From contig JARSSP010000066.1 of the NCBI GenBank assembly GCA_029624675.1, positions 1 through 54,486 of the forward strand: a stretch of DNA of 54,486 nucleotides. Direction: 5' to 3'. Shown here piece by piece: positions 18,808-29,537 of the stretch (positions are counted from its first letter, which is position 1; each line of letters starts with the position of its first letter). The DNA comes from Candidatus Contendibacter sp. Lineage in GTDB: Bacteria > Pseudomonadota > Gammaproteobacteria > Competibacterales > Competibacteraceae. Made by a program: the position numbers and the translations under genes. A model generated the notes under the pieces. The model worked only from the letters and a program-made list of their open reading frames with translations. It searched no databases and had not been told where the DNA came from.

Positions 18808-18946
18808 GCGCCTGTTGTCACCGGCGGGTGCTTGAGCGCCGCAGATGGTCCTTGTAAGGGATGGGGTTTTCTAGATTCGAAGCGGCTTCAATAATAACAA
18901 AGCTGAAAATAGGCGATCCGGCCAAAAACTACCAAAGGAGGATTGT

Positions 18947-19063
18947 GTGACGAATGGGGTAAAAAAACCTTGTCGCGCACGCTTGATCCTAACTTTCCAG
19001 ATTGGAGTAAACATTCCGATCTACTCGATAAGCGACCGATCCCAAAAGGATCGGTTTTTTTAG
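18947..19063 (+). CDS. Possible 38-aa protein or small-RNA gene
   Basis: A GTG at 18947 follows AAAGGAGG (18934-18941) at a 5-base distance, an almost perfect ribosome-binding site. It opens a 38-codon frame beginning MTNGVKKPCRARLILTF and ending DRSQKDRFF. The TAG stop falls at the end of the T-tract of the terminator, so the hairpin itself would be coding, which is unusual. The unit has its own promoter and terminator. It may equally be a non-coding RNA of about 250 nt. I recognise no family for either reading. Confidence 0.35.
   Translation: MTNGVKKPCRARLILTFQIGVNIPIYSISDRSQKDRFF
19036..19061 (+). terminator. Strong rho-independent terminator
   Basis: CCGATCC (19036-19042), loop CAAAA, GGATCGG (19048-19054), then seven T. 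This is a textbook terminator, reading rightwards. It ends the short transcription unit that starts near 18814. Confidence 0.85.
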
Positions 19064-19265
19064 GGGTGTTATCCTGATCGACTGGGCGCGTCGGCCTCGC
19101 CACCGGGACGAAACCCGCATGCTCAAAAAAACGCCGGCCCGTTGGCAAAACCGCTTCCGCTGGTATTCGTGAAGGTGAATGACGGCAAGCCGGCTACCCG
19201 CCGCGCGGACGCCCATGTGGTTCGAGACGGAGAGCTTGCTGCGGAACGGGCGCGGGCGCGTCCAG

Positions 19266-19529
19266 TTAGGCTGTCGCCGCCAGGCGCTCGCTCAGGTAGC
19301 GCTCGCAGCCTTTCAACGTGGACAGCTTCGGGTAGTCGAAGTCGAAGATGGTCACGTTCATCTCTTTTTCCAGACTCATCATCAAGCGTAGAAAGTCGAT
19401 CGAATCTAGTTCGATCTGGTCATGAAAGCTGATGTCGGGGTTGATGGCCTGGACATTGGCGTTCGGCGCGATATCACCGAGGACGTGCAAGATCGTCTCG
19501 CGAATTTGCGTTTGGCTCGTGGCGTTCAT
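19266..19529 (-). CDS. Acyl carrier protein, stand-alone
   Basis: This 87-residue acidic protein has the phosphopantetheine attachment motif ELDSIDFLRL (Ser at about residue 43) and the helical pattern of the ACP fold. Holo-ACP would carry an acyl chain on that Ser. It is more divergent than the FabD-linked AcpP and stands alone, with no ketosynthase or ligase beside it. A partner might be the AMP-binding enzyme at 20100, on the same strand 570 bp upstream, but that is speculative. AGGAAA precedes the ATG. Confidence 0.85.
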   Translation of the reverse strand: MNATSQTQIRETILHVLGDIAPNANVQAINPDISFHDQIELDSIDFLRLMMSLEKEMNVTIFDFDYPKLSTLKGCERYLSERLAATA

Positions 19530-19763
19530 GGGATTTTCCTGGGGTTGTTCAAGCTCAAAATCCTGTCACTGCATCGGCAGAAATTGCGTCAAAACCGGCA
19601 TGTTGCGCCGCAACATCAGTTTGCCGTAGCATCCCGCAAAAATCAAGCGATTTTTGTGCCGACATAACGGGGGTTCAAACTTTACTTTAGTGGCGGAAGT
19701 TAGAATAAAACAACTAACTTTTTTCTGGCTTATGTGGTTGACTTTGATAAAGAAAAGCCAGGA
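19530..19763. other. Intergenic region with a weak hairpin
   Basis: This stretch is AT-rich compared with its surroundings. AGTTAG (19698-19703) pairs with CTAACT (19714-19719) and a T-tract follows; CTGGCTT/AAGCCAG at about 19725-19760 is another inverted repeat. Either could end transcription. I see no gene here. Confidence 0.35.
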
Positions 19764-19943
19764 TTAATTGCGGGGTTTGAGACACCGGTCGTTCACCTTG
19801 AACAGATCGGCATGGATATCGGGCAAGCCTGCCTTCTTCAGATAGGCTTTGCACTTGGCGCCCGCCACCATCGGTGGGCTGCCGCATAGGAAGATGCGCC
19901 AGTCGGTAGGATCAGGATGAGACGGCACAGGGCTAGCATAGCC
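19764..19943 (-). pseudogene. C-terminal remnant of an FAD/NAD(P)-type oxidoreductase
   Basis: The frame encodes about 59 residues, including DWRIFLCGSPPMVAGAK, AYLKKAGLPDIHADLFKVND and a TAA. CG-PPM and IHAD-F are the C-terminal NAD-binding elements of ferredoxin-reductase-like flavoproteins. There is no start codon or FAD domain. Just upstream an in-frame TAA (19944-19946) follows a readable stretch LVEENSLRTTARSVKMD, which may be more of the same decayed gene. It lies between the ACP and the acetyl-CoA synthetase. Confidence 0.55.
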
Positions 19944-20099
19944 TTAATCCATCTTGACGCTGCGCGCGGTCGTTCGCAACGAATTCTCCTCGACCAAGAC
20001 GCGTGGGGTGGTCCTGGACCGCGCTGGATCGGCCGCCGATCAATAAATCAATAAGAAGTTAAGAATCAAACGGTTACCAGCAGCCCAATAAAGCGAGGG

Positions 20100-21848
<1,749 letters not shown>

Positions 21849-22025
21849 GCCGGTCCTCGCGTTTGGGTCGTTGTCGTTGGGGAATTCTATTGTTAGGGAA
21901 AAACCGGATAATCGCCAAGCCTATTACCACCAGTCGAACCGCCGTGATCGAATCGCGCTACCATGGGGTTATTTCGACTCGATCCGTCGGCCGCTCCCGA
22001 CGATTTGCCCTTCCCGAGAAGCATC

Positions 22026-24719
22026 ATGACCATTCGCAATCTTGAGTATCTGTTCAAGCCCCGCTCTATCGCGGTGATCGGTCGCGGCAAGGCCACCGCC
22101 AGTTCCGACGCCGCCGTGGAGTTCAATCTGATCGAAGGCGGCTTCAAGGGGCCGGTGATGCCGGTCAACCCGGACCAACAATCCGTGTCCGGCGTGCTGG
22201 CTTACAAGGACATCGCCAGTCTGCCCGTAACTCCGGACCTGGCGATTCTGACCACGCCGCTGGAAGAAGCTCCGGCCCTGATCGGCGAGCTGGGCGCGCG
22301 TGGGACCCGAGCCGCGTTGCTGCTTAGCCGGGACGTGCTGCAAGACCATAGCGGTGTCAGGCCAGCATTGCTGAGCCCGGAGATGCTGCCCAAGTATCCC
22401 GATGGAGGGGAGTTCCTGAAGCGGAGGATCCTGGAAGCCGCCAAACCCTATCTGCTGCGCGTCATGGGGCCGGACCACCTCGGTTACGCGGTGCCATCGA
22501 CCCACGTCAACGCCAGTCTGAACGCAACCCGGCCGTTGTCGGGTCACATCGCGTTGCTATGCCAATCGGCCGCGATCATGCGTAGCGTGATCGACTGGGC
22601 CACGGGCCGCAACATCGGTTTCTCACACGCGATCTCGGTGGGGGTGCGCTGGGACGTGGATTTCGGCGACCTGCTGGATTATCTGTTGCGGGACAGTCAG
22701 GTCCGCGCCATCCTGATGTATATGGAGAACACCCGCAACCGCCGCAAGTTCGTGTCCGCCGCCCGCGCCGCCGCCCGAGTCAAGCCGGTGATCGTCCTCA
22801 AGCCGCGCGACTTCCGGGCCGGCTCGGTCGAGGACGCGGTGTACGACGCGGTTTTCCAACGCGCCGGCATCCTGCGGGTGAACAACATCGAGCAGTTGTT
22901 CGGGGCCGCCGAGACCCTCGCCACCACCAAACCGGTCCGCAGCGATCGGCTGACGATCATCAGCAACAGCTATAGCCTGGCGTTGTTGACCAGCGATACC
23001 CTGTTGCGGCACGGTGGCCACCTGGCCGAGATCAGCGCGGCGACCCGCGAGCAACTGGCGCGCGCCTGCCGGCCCGGCTATCCCATCGAGAATCCGGTGG
23101 ATCTGGGTGACATGGCCGGCCCCGAGGAGTACGGCAAGACCCTAGACCTGCTACTTCAGGAACCAGGTGCTGATGGGGTGCTGGTGGTCCATGCCCCTGC
23201 CTCGGTGAACCGATCACTGGATTGCGCTCAGGCGGTGGTCGCGCGCGCCAAGAGCCGACGGATGATCATGACCTGCTGGGTGGGCGAATCGTCAGTGGAG
23301 GCGGCGCGCAATCGGTTCAAGGAGGCCCATGTCCCCACCTATCAGGCGCCCGGCGAAGCGGTGGAAGCGTTCATGTGTCTGGCCCAGCACCGGCGCACCC
23401 AGGAATTGCTGATGGAAACGCCCCCCTCGATCCCGGAGCAATTCGCCCCCGATGTCGAGACCACCCGCCGCATCATTCAGATTGCCCTGACCGCCGGCCG
23501 CCGTCGGCTGAACGCCTACGAAACCAGTCAGGTGCTGAATGCCTACCAGATTTCGACGGTTCCGCTCCATTTCGCCGCGACCCCAGCGGCGGCTTCCGAA
23601 ATCGCCCTGGAGTTGCGCGAGCTGGTGGCGCTCAAGATCTTGTCGCCCGATATCGTCAACAAATCCGAGGTCGGCGGGGTCGCCTTTGGCTTGAAGAATC
23701 CGCTGGAGGTGCTGGTGGCCGCCAATGGCATGCTGGAGCGGGTGCGCGAACTGGCCCCCGAGGCGGTGATCGACGGCTTTGCGGTGCAGCCGATGCAGTC
23801 CCGGCACGGCGCCTACGAACTGATGATCGGAGTGCGGACGGGTCAGCGGTTCGGGCCGGTGATCTTCTTCGGCCAGGGTGGCACCGAGGCCGAGGTGATT
23901 GATGACATCGCCCATGCCTTGCCGCCGCTGAACATGCAGCTCGCCCGCGATTTGATGTCGCGCACCCGGCTGTACCGCCAGCTCAGCACCAATCGCGGCC
24001 GGCCGGTGGATTTGGATGGTATCGCCCTGACCCTGATCAAGGTTTCGCAAATGTTGGTCGACCTGGCCGAGGTGGTTGAGATGGACATCAATCCGATCTG
24101 GGTCTACTCGGATCGAATGGTGGCTCTGGACGCCAACATCCTGATCGAACCCAATACGATGCCGGCGGTGCAACGGCTGGCCATCTCCCCCTATCCGAAG
24201 GAGTTGGAGCAGCGCTACGATTTGCCGGACGGCCGTGCCTTCCTGATCCGGCCGATCCTGCCCGAGGACGAGCCGGAACTGCGCCAACTAGTCAAGCGTC
24301 TTCCCTCCGAGGATGTGCGAATGCGATTTTTCCAACCGTTGCGCGAATTGCCGCACGAAATGGCGGCGCGGCTGACTCAACTGGATTACGAGCGGGAAAT
24401 GGCGCTCATTGTCACCGAGCTTGGCAGTTTGCCCGGCAAGGGCACGATTTGGGGGGCGGTGCGCTGCAACGCCGACCCTGACATGGAGAAGGCCGAGTAT
24501 TCCATCCTGGTGGACCGGCGCATGACCGGTCTGGGCTTGGGACCGATGCTGATGCGCTATATCATCAATTACGCTAAAAGTCGCGGAATCAAGGAACTGT
24601 ACGGTGAGGTTTTGCGGGAGAACGAACCGATGTTGCGGCTCAACCGCGCCCTCAATTTCAAGATTCACGCCACGCCGGACGACCCCGGCGTGTTGCATGT
24701 GACGCTGCCGCTGGTTTGA
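22026..24719 (+). CDS. Pat-type protein lysine acetyltransferase (paralogue 1)
   Basis: This 897-residue protein has the body of an ADP-forming acyl-CoA synthetase: a CoA-binding domain from residue 1 (YLFKPRSIAVIGRGK), then ligase-CoA domains. An ATP-grasp domain follows at about residues 490-700 (VALKILSPDIVNKSEVGGV, FGQGGTEAEVIDD). The C-terminal GNAT domain (about 730-890) has LRPI-type LIRPILPEDEP, AEYSILVD and GLGLGPM. The active-site His loop (SHTG) of the true synthetase is replaced by a short loop (LKPRDFRAG), as in Salmonella Pat. I start at the ATG shared with its paralogues (MTIRNLEYLF). It is divergent from acsA, its likely substrate. Confidence 0.88.
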   Translation: MTIRNLEYLFKPRSIAVIGRGKATASSDAAVEFNLIEGGFKGPVMPVNPDQQSVSGVLAYKDIASLPVTPDLAILTTPLEEAPALIGELGARGTRAALLLSRDVLQDHSGVRPALLSPEMLPKYPDGGEFLKRRILEAAKPYLLRVMGPDHLGYAVPSTHVNASLNATRPLSGHIALLCQSAAIMRSVIDWATGRNIGFSHAISVGVRWDVDFGDLLDYLLRDSQVRAILMYMENTRNRRKFVSAARAAARVKPVIVLKPRDFRAGSVEDAVYDAVFQRAGILRVNNIEQLFGAAETLATTKPVRSDRLTIISNSYSLALLTSDTLLRHGGHLAEISAATREQLARACRPGYPIENPVDLGDMAGPEEYGKTLDLLLQEPGADGVLVVHAPASVNRSLDCAQAVVARAKSRRMIMTCWVGESSVEAARNRFKEAHVPTYQAPGEAVEAFMCLAQHRRTQELLMETPPSIPEQFAPDVETTRRIIQIALTAGRRRLNAYETSQVLNAYQISTVPLHFAATPAAASEIALELRELVALKILSPDIVNKSEVGGVAFGLKNPLEVLVAANGMLERVRELAPEAVIDGFAVQPMQSRHGAYELMIGVRTGQRFGPVIFFGQGGTEAEVIDDIAHALPPLNMQLARDLMSRTRLYRQLSTNRGRPVDLDGIALTLIKVSQMLVDLAEVVEMDINPIWVYSDRMVALDANILIEPNTMPAVQRLAISPYPKELEQRYDLPDGRAFLIRPILPEDEPELRQLVKRLPSEDVRMRFFQPLRELPHEMAARLTQLDYEREMALIVTELGSLPGKGTIWGAVRCNADPDMEKAEYSILVDRRMTGLGLGPMLMRYIINYAKSRGIKELYGEVLRENEPMLRLNRALNFKIHATPDDPGVLHVTLPLV

Positions 24720-24755
24720 GAGCCTGGAGGCGTGGCGACGGCTTGGGAGCGCGTG

Positions 24756-25373
24756 ATGGCCGATCCTCGCGTTTTGGTGACCGGTGTCCTCCTGGCGGGC
24801 GGCCGCGCCGAACGCATGGGCGGGCGCGACAAGGGTCTGTTGCCGCTGGCGGGCGAGCCGTTGATCGCCCACGGCGTTCGCCGGTTGAAGCCGCAAGTCA
24901 CGGAGCTGCTGATCAGCGCCAACCGCCATCAGGAAATGTACCGGCGGTTCGGTTGTCGGGTGGTCAGCGATGACGCGAACGAGCGCTTTCGCGGGCCGCT
25001 GGCGGGCATGCTGGCGGCGCTGCGCGTGGCGACGACGCCCTGGGTGCTGACCGCGCCCTGTGATTCGCCGCTGTTACCGCCGGACTACACGGCGCGGATG
25101 CTGGCGGCGTTGGCGGGAACGCGGGCGGCGGCTGGCGTGGTCGACGACGAAGGGCGTTGGCAGCCGATGTTCGCGCTCTTGTCGGTGGATTTGCGCGATG
25201 ATCTGGCTGCCTGGCTGGCGGCGGGGGAGAGTGGTGTGGGGCGCTGGCTGCGACAGCATCGGCCGGTCCGAGTGGAATTTTCCGATTGGCCGGAATGGTT
25301 TCGCAACGTCAATACGCCGGAGGAGTTGGCCCGACTGGAGGCGGAGTGGACGAAGGTGGGCAGTACGATATGA
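24756..25373 (+). CDS. mobA: Molybdenum cofactor guanylyltransferase
   Basis: This 205-residue enzyme transfers GMP to molybdopterin to form MGD. Visible motifs are the nucleotide-binding GVLLAGGRAERMGGRDKGLLPL near the N-terminus, RGPLAGMLAAL, and TAPCDSPLLP with the metal-binding Asp. I chose the ATG at 24756 (GGGAG 8 bases upstream); a GTG at 24732 would add eight residues. It lies 36 bp after the Pat-like gene and 15 bp before the dciA-like gene. No molybdoenzyme or mobB is in the window. Confidence 0.88.
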   Translation: MADPRVLVTGVLLAGGRAERMGGRDKGLLPLAGEPLIAHGVRRLKPQVTELLISANRHQEMYRRFGCRVVSDDANERFRGPLAGMLAALRVATTPWVLTAPCDSPLLPPDYTARMLAALAGTRAAAGVVDDEGRWQPMFALLSVDLRDDLAAWLAAGESGVGRWLRQHRPVRVEFSDWPEWFRNVNTPEELARLEAEWTKVGSTI

Positions 25374-25388
25374 ATGGAGGAAGCGATC

Positions 25389-26090
25389 ATGGCTGATGCT
25401 GACGCCCGCGCGACGGCCCATCGCCACACCGCGTGCCTGTTGAGGATGTTGCGCGGTTACGGCCCAAGACCCAAGTTGGAGCCGGAGCCGGAACCAGTCG
25501 CCAAATCGCCAGTCGCCGCGTCGCGGCCGGCCGCGGTCGCCGAGGCGACGCCCGTCTATGTTCGGTTGCTGGACGCGGCTGCGTCGCCGCCCTTGCCCGC
25601 GGTCCAGGTTCCAACGCCCGACTTGTCGCCTCCGCGCGGATCGGACTCGATTCCGACGGTGGGCGAGATTCTGCGCCGTCCACAAGGCAAGCTGGGACAA
25701 CTCATGGCGCGGGCTGACCGGCTGATCCAGCTCAGTCGGGTTTTTCACGCCTATCTGCCGCCACCCCTTTGCGATCACGCGGTATTAATCCGGCTTGATC
25801 CGGAGAGTTGGGAGGTGCGGACCGATTCGTCGGCCTGGGCCACCCGGCTGCGCTATGTTCTGCCTTCCATCCGCCAGGCGTTGAGCCAGCAGCTTGACAT
25901 GATGCTGCCCAAACCACGGATCCGCGTGGCGCCGGTGGCGGTTCTTCCCGAGTCCTCCCATCGGCGGTTGACACTAACCCGGCGCAATGCCGCGTTGCTG
26001 GAAGCCGCCGCCGGCGCCCTGACCGACCCGAAATTGGGCGCGGCTTTGCGCCGGCTGGCGATCCATGGCCGGCCAGGATCCAAAACCTGA
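25389..26090 (+). CDS. DUF721 / DciA-like protein
   Basis: This 233-residue protein has a Pro/Ala-rich linker (residues 28-85), then a DUF721-like domain (about 90-175). The domain contains GEILRRPQGKLGQLM, VLIRLDPESWEVRTDSSAWATRLRY and VLPSIRQAL. DciA proteins load or activate the replicative helicase in bacteria that lack DnaC. Here the gene lies next to recC rather than lpxC/secA, where gammaproteobacterial dciA is usual. The start at 25389 follows GGAGG by 8 bases. A basic C-terminal tail ends in GRPGSKT. Confidence 0.65.
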   Translation: MADADARATAHRHTACLLRMLRGYGPRPKLEPEPEPVAKSPVAASRPAAVAEATPVYVRLLDAAASPPLPAVQVPTPDLSPPRGSDSIPTVGEILRRPQGKLGQLMARADRLIQLSRVFHAYLPPPLCDHAVLIRLDPESWEVRTDSSAWATRLRYVLPSIRQALSQQLDMMLPKPRIRVAPVAVLPESSHRRLTLTRRNAALLEAAAGALTDPKLGAALRRLAIHGRPGSKT

Positions 26091-26134
26091 CCGACCCGTC
26101 TGAAATCTCTGTCCCATCCCATCCCCGGTGCGCC

Positions 26135-29100
26135 ATGGCCTTTTACAGCTACCAGAGCAACCGCCTTGAAACGCTGGCCGACCGACTGGCCGAACTGCTC
26201 CGCCAGCCCTTGCGGTCGCCATTGGCGCGCGAGGGAGTAGTCGCCTCGGGCAGCGGCCTGGCGCGCTGGTTGACGCTGCGGCTGGCCGGGCGGCTGGGGG
26301 TCTGCGCTAATCTCAGCTTCCAGTTGCCGGCGACGTTTCTGTGGACAATGGCCCGATTGGTATTGCGCCAGTTGCCGCCGACGTCACGCTTCGACCGGCC
26401 GGTGTTGCACTGGCGGCTGATGGCGTTGTTGCGGGATTTGGGGGAGGAGACGCCATGTCTCGCGTCGGTGCGGGCCTATCTGGGCGACGGGCGCGACGAA
26501 TTCCGCCGCTACGAACTGGCCGGCCGCATCGCCGACTGTTTCGACCAGTATCTGGTCTACCGGCCGGACTGGATCGGCCGCTGGGAAGCGGGCCAGGAGG
26601 ATCACTGGCAGGCGGAATTGTGGCGGCGGCTGGCGCGCGACGGCGAGGCGCATCGCGTGCGGGTGCAGGCGCAATTTCACGCGCGCCTGGCCAGCGGCGA
26701 TATCGACCGCCGCCGGTTGCCGGAACGGGTCAGTGTCATCGGGGTGTCCGCCCTGCCGCCGCTGGATGTGGAGTTGCTGGCGGCGCTAGCGCGGTACATC
26801 GATATCCATCTGTTCTTGCTCAACCCCTGCCAGGAATATTGGGGCGACATTGAAGCCGAGCGCGATCTGGCCCGGCTGGGGGAGGAGGTCGATCCCGACG
26901 AGGCGTATTTGACGATTGGTCATCCACTGCTGGCCTCGCTGGGCAAGCAGGGGCGGGATTTCATCGATCTGTTGCAAGCGTATCCTCGGATCGAGTGGGA
27001 CGGCTTCGTCGAGCCGGAGGGCGACGATCTGTTGCACCGGTTGCAGGCCGACATCCTGCATTTGCGGGAACGGGGCGGCGACGAGCATCCGCCATTGCCG
27101 CTGCGGCCCGCCGACCGTTCGCTCCAGATTCACGCCTGCCACGGCCCGATGCGCGAGGTCGAAGTGTTGCACGACCAGTTGTTGGCCCTGTTCGCGGCGG
27201 ACCCGGCGTTACGGCCCGCCGATGTGATCGTGATGACCCCCGACATCGCCCGCTACGGGCCGTTGATCGAGGCGGTGTTCGCCAGCGCGCCGCCCGAACG
27301 GCGGATTCCGTTCAGCGTCGCCGACCGAGGGGCGCTGGCCGAGGAGCCGCTGGTCGAAGGGTTGTTCGCGTTGCTGGAACTGGGGGGCGGACGGTTCGAC
27401 GCCAGTCAGGTGTTGAGCCTGCTGGAATTGCCAGCGGTGCGGCGGCGGTTCGGATTGGACGAGACCGACTTGACTCAAATTCGCCGCTGGACCCGAGACG
27501 CCGGCATTCGCTGGGGTCTCGACGCCGGGACCAAGGCCCTCTGGAAATTGCCGGCCACCGCCGAGCATACCTGGCGGATGGGGCTGGACCGGCTATTGCT
27601 CGGCTACGCGCTGCCGGGGCGCGGACGGGACTTGTACGCCGGCATTCTGCCCCACGACGAGGTGGAAGGCGACGAGGCGTGGGCGCTGGGTCAATGGCAG
27701 ACTTTCGTCGAGGCGCTGTTCGGGCTGGACGCCCAGTTGCGGGAATCCCGGTCGCTGGCGGCCTGGGTGGAGAGCCTGCACGCGGTGCTGGACCGGTTTT
27801 TCGCGCCCCGCGACCGCGAGGAGAACGAAATCCAGCGGATTCGCGCCACGCTGGAGACGCTGCGCGCCAACGCCGGACAGGCCAGTTTTACCGAACCGGT
27901 GGGATTAGCGGTGGTGATGTCCGCCCTGCGGACGGAGCTGAATGCCGCTGAAAGTCCGGCGGGACGCTTTTTGAGCGGCGGCGTGACCTGCTGCGCCCTG
28001 GTACCGATGCGCAGCATTCCATTCGCGGTGGTGGCCGTGCTCGGGCTGCACGATGACGCCTATCCGCGCCCGCATCGGCTGATCGATTTCGACCGGATGG
28101 CGACCCGGTTCCGGCGCGGCGACCGTGCCCGCCGCCACGACGATCGCTATCTGTTTTTGGAAACCCTGCTGTCGGCCCGGCGCTGCCTGTACCTCAGCTA
28201 TGTCGGTCAGAGCATCCGCGACAACACGCCGTTGCCGCCATCGGTGCTGGTCAGCGAGTTACTCGACGTGGTGGATCGGGGTTTTTATCGTCCGGACGGT
28301 GGCCGGCCCCGCGAGCAACTGGTGACGCGCCATCCGTTGCAAGCGTTCAGCCGCCGGTATTTCAGCGGCGACGACCGCCTGTTCAGCTACGCGCGGGAAT
28401 TGACCGAGGCCAGCCGCCGGGCCGGTCGAGGTGATCGCGACCCCGCGCCCTTGCTGACCACGGAACTGCCGGAGCCGGAACCGACCTTGCGGCGGGTGAC
28501 CCTGGAAGGTTTGGTGGGATTCTTTCGCAATCCAGCCCGCTGGTTGTTGCGGGAACGGCTCGGCATTCGGCCCGACGAGGGCGAGGAGGAGCTGGAGACC
28601 CGCGAGCCGTTCGTGCTGGATGGGTTGGCCAATCATCAGTTGCTCGGGCAAATGCTGGAACTGCATCGGGAAGGGCGGCCGGCGGCCGAGATTCGGGCGG
28701 TGGCGCGGGGAAGTGGAGCGTTGCCACACGGTCAGGTCGGCGACTGCGTGTTCGCCCAGGCCCAGGGGCGAGTCACGCGATTCGCCGGGCGTCTGGGGCG
28801 GGTGTTGCCACGCCGGGAGCCGGAGCCGATGGATCTGGAGCTGAAGCTGGGTGAGTTTGAATTGAGCGGGCGGCTGACCGGAATGACGCTGGCGGGTCGG
28901 GTCGGGTATCGACTGGCGTCGATCAAGGCCAACGACTATCTGAATCTGTGGCTGCATCACCTGGCGTTGAACGTCGCGGCGCCAGCGGGCATGACGCTCC
29001 AAAGTCGCTGGGTGGCGGAGGATCAGGAAGTCGTGCTGGAGCCGGTCGAGGATGCCGCCACGCATCTGCGGGCGCTGCTCGACTGGTACTGGCGCGGGAC

Positions 29101-29356
29101 GCGGCGTTTGCTGCATTTCTTCCCCAGGAGCGCGCTGGCCTATGTCGAAACGCTCGGCAAGGGCAAGGATCAGGAGCAAGACAGAGATAGAGCCTTGCGA
29201 GCGGCGCGGCGCCAGTGGGAAGGCGACGATTTTCAACAGGGCGCTCCGGAACGCGAGAACGTCTATTACCGGTTGGCGTTCCGGGATGCCGATCCGCTGG
29301 ACGCGGAATTCGAGGCGGTGGCGCTGGCGGTGTTTGGCCCGCTCATTGCCGAGTAA
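26135..29356 (+). CDS. recC: Exodeoxyribonuclease V gamma subunit RecC
   Basis: This 1073-residue protein starts FYSYQSNRLETLADRLAELL and has RWLTLRLAGRLGVCANLSFQLPA, ADVIVMTPDIARYGPLIEAVF, VTCCALVPMRSIPF and GLHDDAYPRP. These are RecC landmarks of the inactivated helicase fold that recognises Chi. It ends in FGPLIAE. RecC works only with RecB and RecD, which normally follow it. Here a convergent Pat-like gene begins 182 bp later, so recB and recD must lie elsewhere. It is the last gene of the pat-mobA-dciA-recC row. Confidence 0.92.
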   Translation: MAFYSYQSNRLETLADRLAELLRQPLRSPLAREGVVASGSGLARWLTLRLAGRLGVCANLSFQLPATFLWTMARLVLRQLPPTSRFDRPVLHWRLMALLRDLGEETPCLASVRAYLGDGRDEFRRYELAGRIADCFDQYLVYRPDWIGRWEAGQEDHWQAELWRRLARDGEAHRVRVQAQFHARLASGDIDRRRLPERVSVIGVSALPPLDVELLAALARYIDIHLFLLNPCQEYWGDIEAERDLARLGEEVDPDEAYLTIGHPLLASLGKQGRDFIDLLQAYPRIEWDGFVEPEGDDLLHRLQADILHLRERGGDEHPPLPLRPADRSLQIHACHGPMREVEVLHDQLLALFAADPALRPADVIVMTPDIARYGPLIEAVFASAPPERRIPFSVADRGALAEEPLVEGLFALLELGGGRFDASQVLSLLELPAVRRRFGLDETDLTQIRRWTRDAGIRWGLDAGTKALWKLPATAEHTWRMGLDRLLLGYALPGRGRDLYAGILPHDEVEGDEAWALGQWQTFVEALFGLDAQLRESRSLAAWVESLHAVLDRFFAPRDREENEIQRIRATLETLRANAGQASFTEPVGLAVVMSALRTELNAAESPAGRFLSGGVTCCALVPMRSIPFAVVAVLGLHDDAYPRPHRLIDFDRMATRFRRGDRARRHDDRYLFLETLLSARRCLYLSYVGQSIRDNTPLPPSVLVSELLDVVDRGFYRPDGGRPREQLVTRHPLQAFSRRYFSGDDRLFSYARELTEASRRAGRGDRDPAPLLTTELPEPEPTLRRVTLEGLVGFFRNPARWLLRERLGIRPDEGEEELETREPFVLDGLANHQLLGQMLELHREGRPAAEIRAVARGSGALPHGQVGDCVFAQAQGRVTRFAGRLGRVLPRREPEPMDLELKLGEFELSGRLTGMTLAGRVGYRLASIKANDYLNLWLHHLALNVAAPAGMTLQSRWVAEDQEVVLEPVEDAATHLRALLDWYWRGTRRLLHFFPRSALAYVETLGKGKDQEQDRDRALRAARRQWEGDDFQQGAPERENVYYRLAFRDADPLDAEFEAVALAVFGPLIAE

Positions 29357-29537
29357 GCTGGCGTCGATCTGCTCGCCCGCCGCATGGCCTGGACCCAAAC
29401 CACGCAGTGAGCCCCAATGCGCCTGGATATCTCTCGTTGCCCGCCGCGACGGGTGGTCGTTCGTATCCCTTCCGCTCGCGATTTGGGAAACGGCGATAGC
29501 GGTCAAAAAACGATTGGCTCAACCGGCGCAACGATTC

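Noticed and set aside
18814..18940. Possible riboswitch (c-di-GMP or cobalamin type) in the leader of the small unit
   Set aside because: The conserved aptamer cores of those classes could not be found by eye.
18888..19216. Minus-strand frames including GRRFFEHAGFVPVARP, like a GNAT C-terminus
   Set aside because: Only about ten residues resemble an acetyltransferase end, in a frame crossing a strong terminator; too little to call a remnant.
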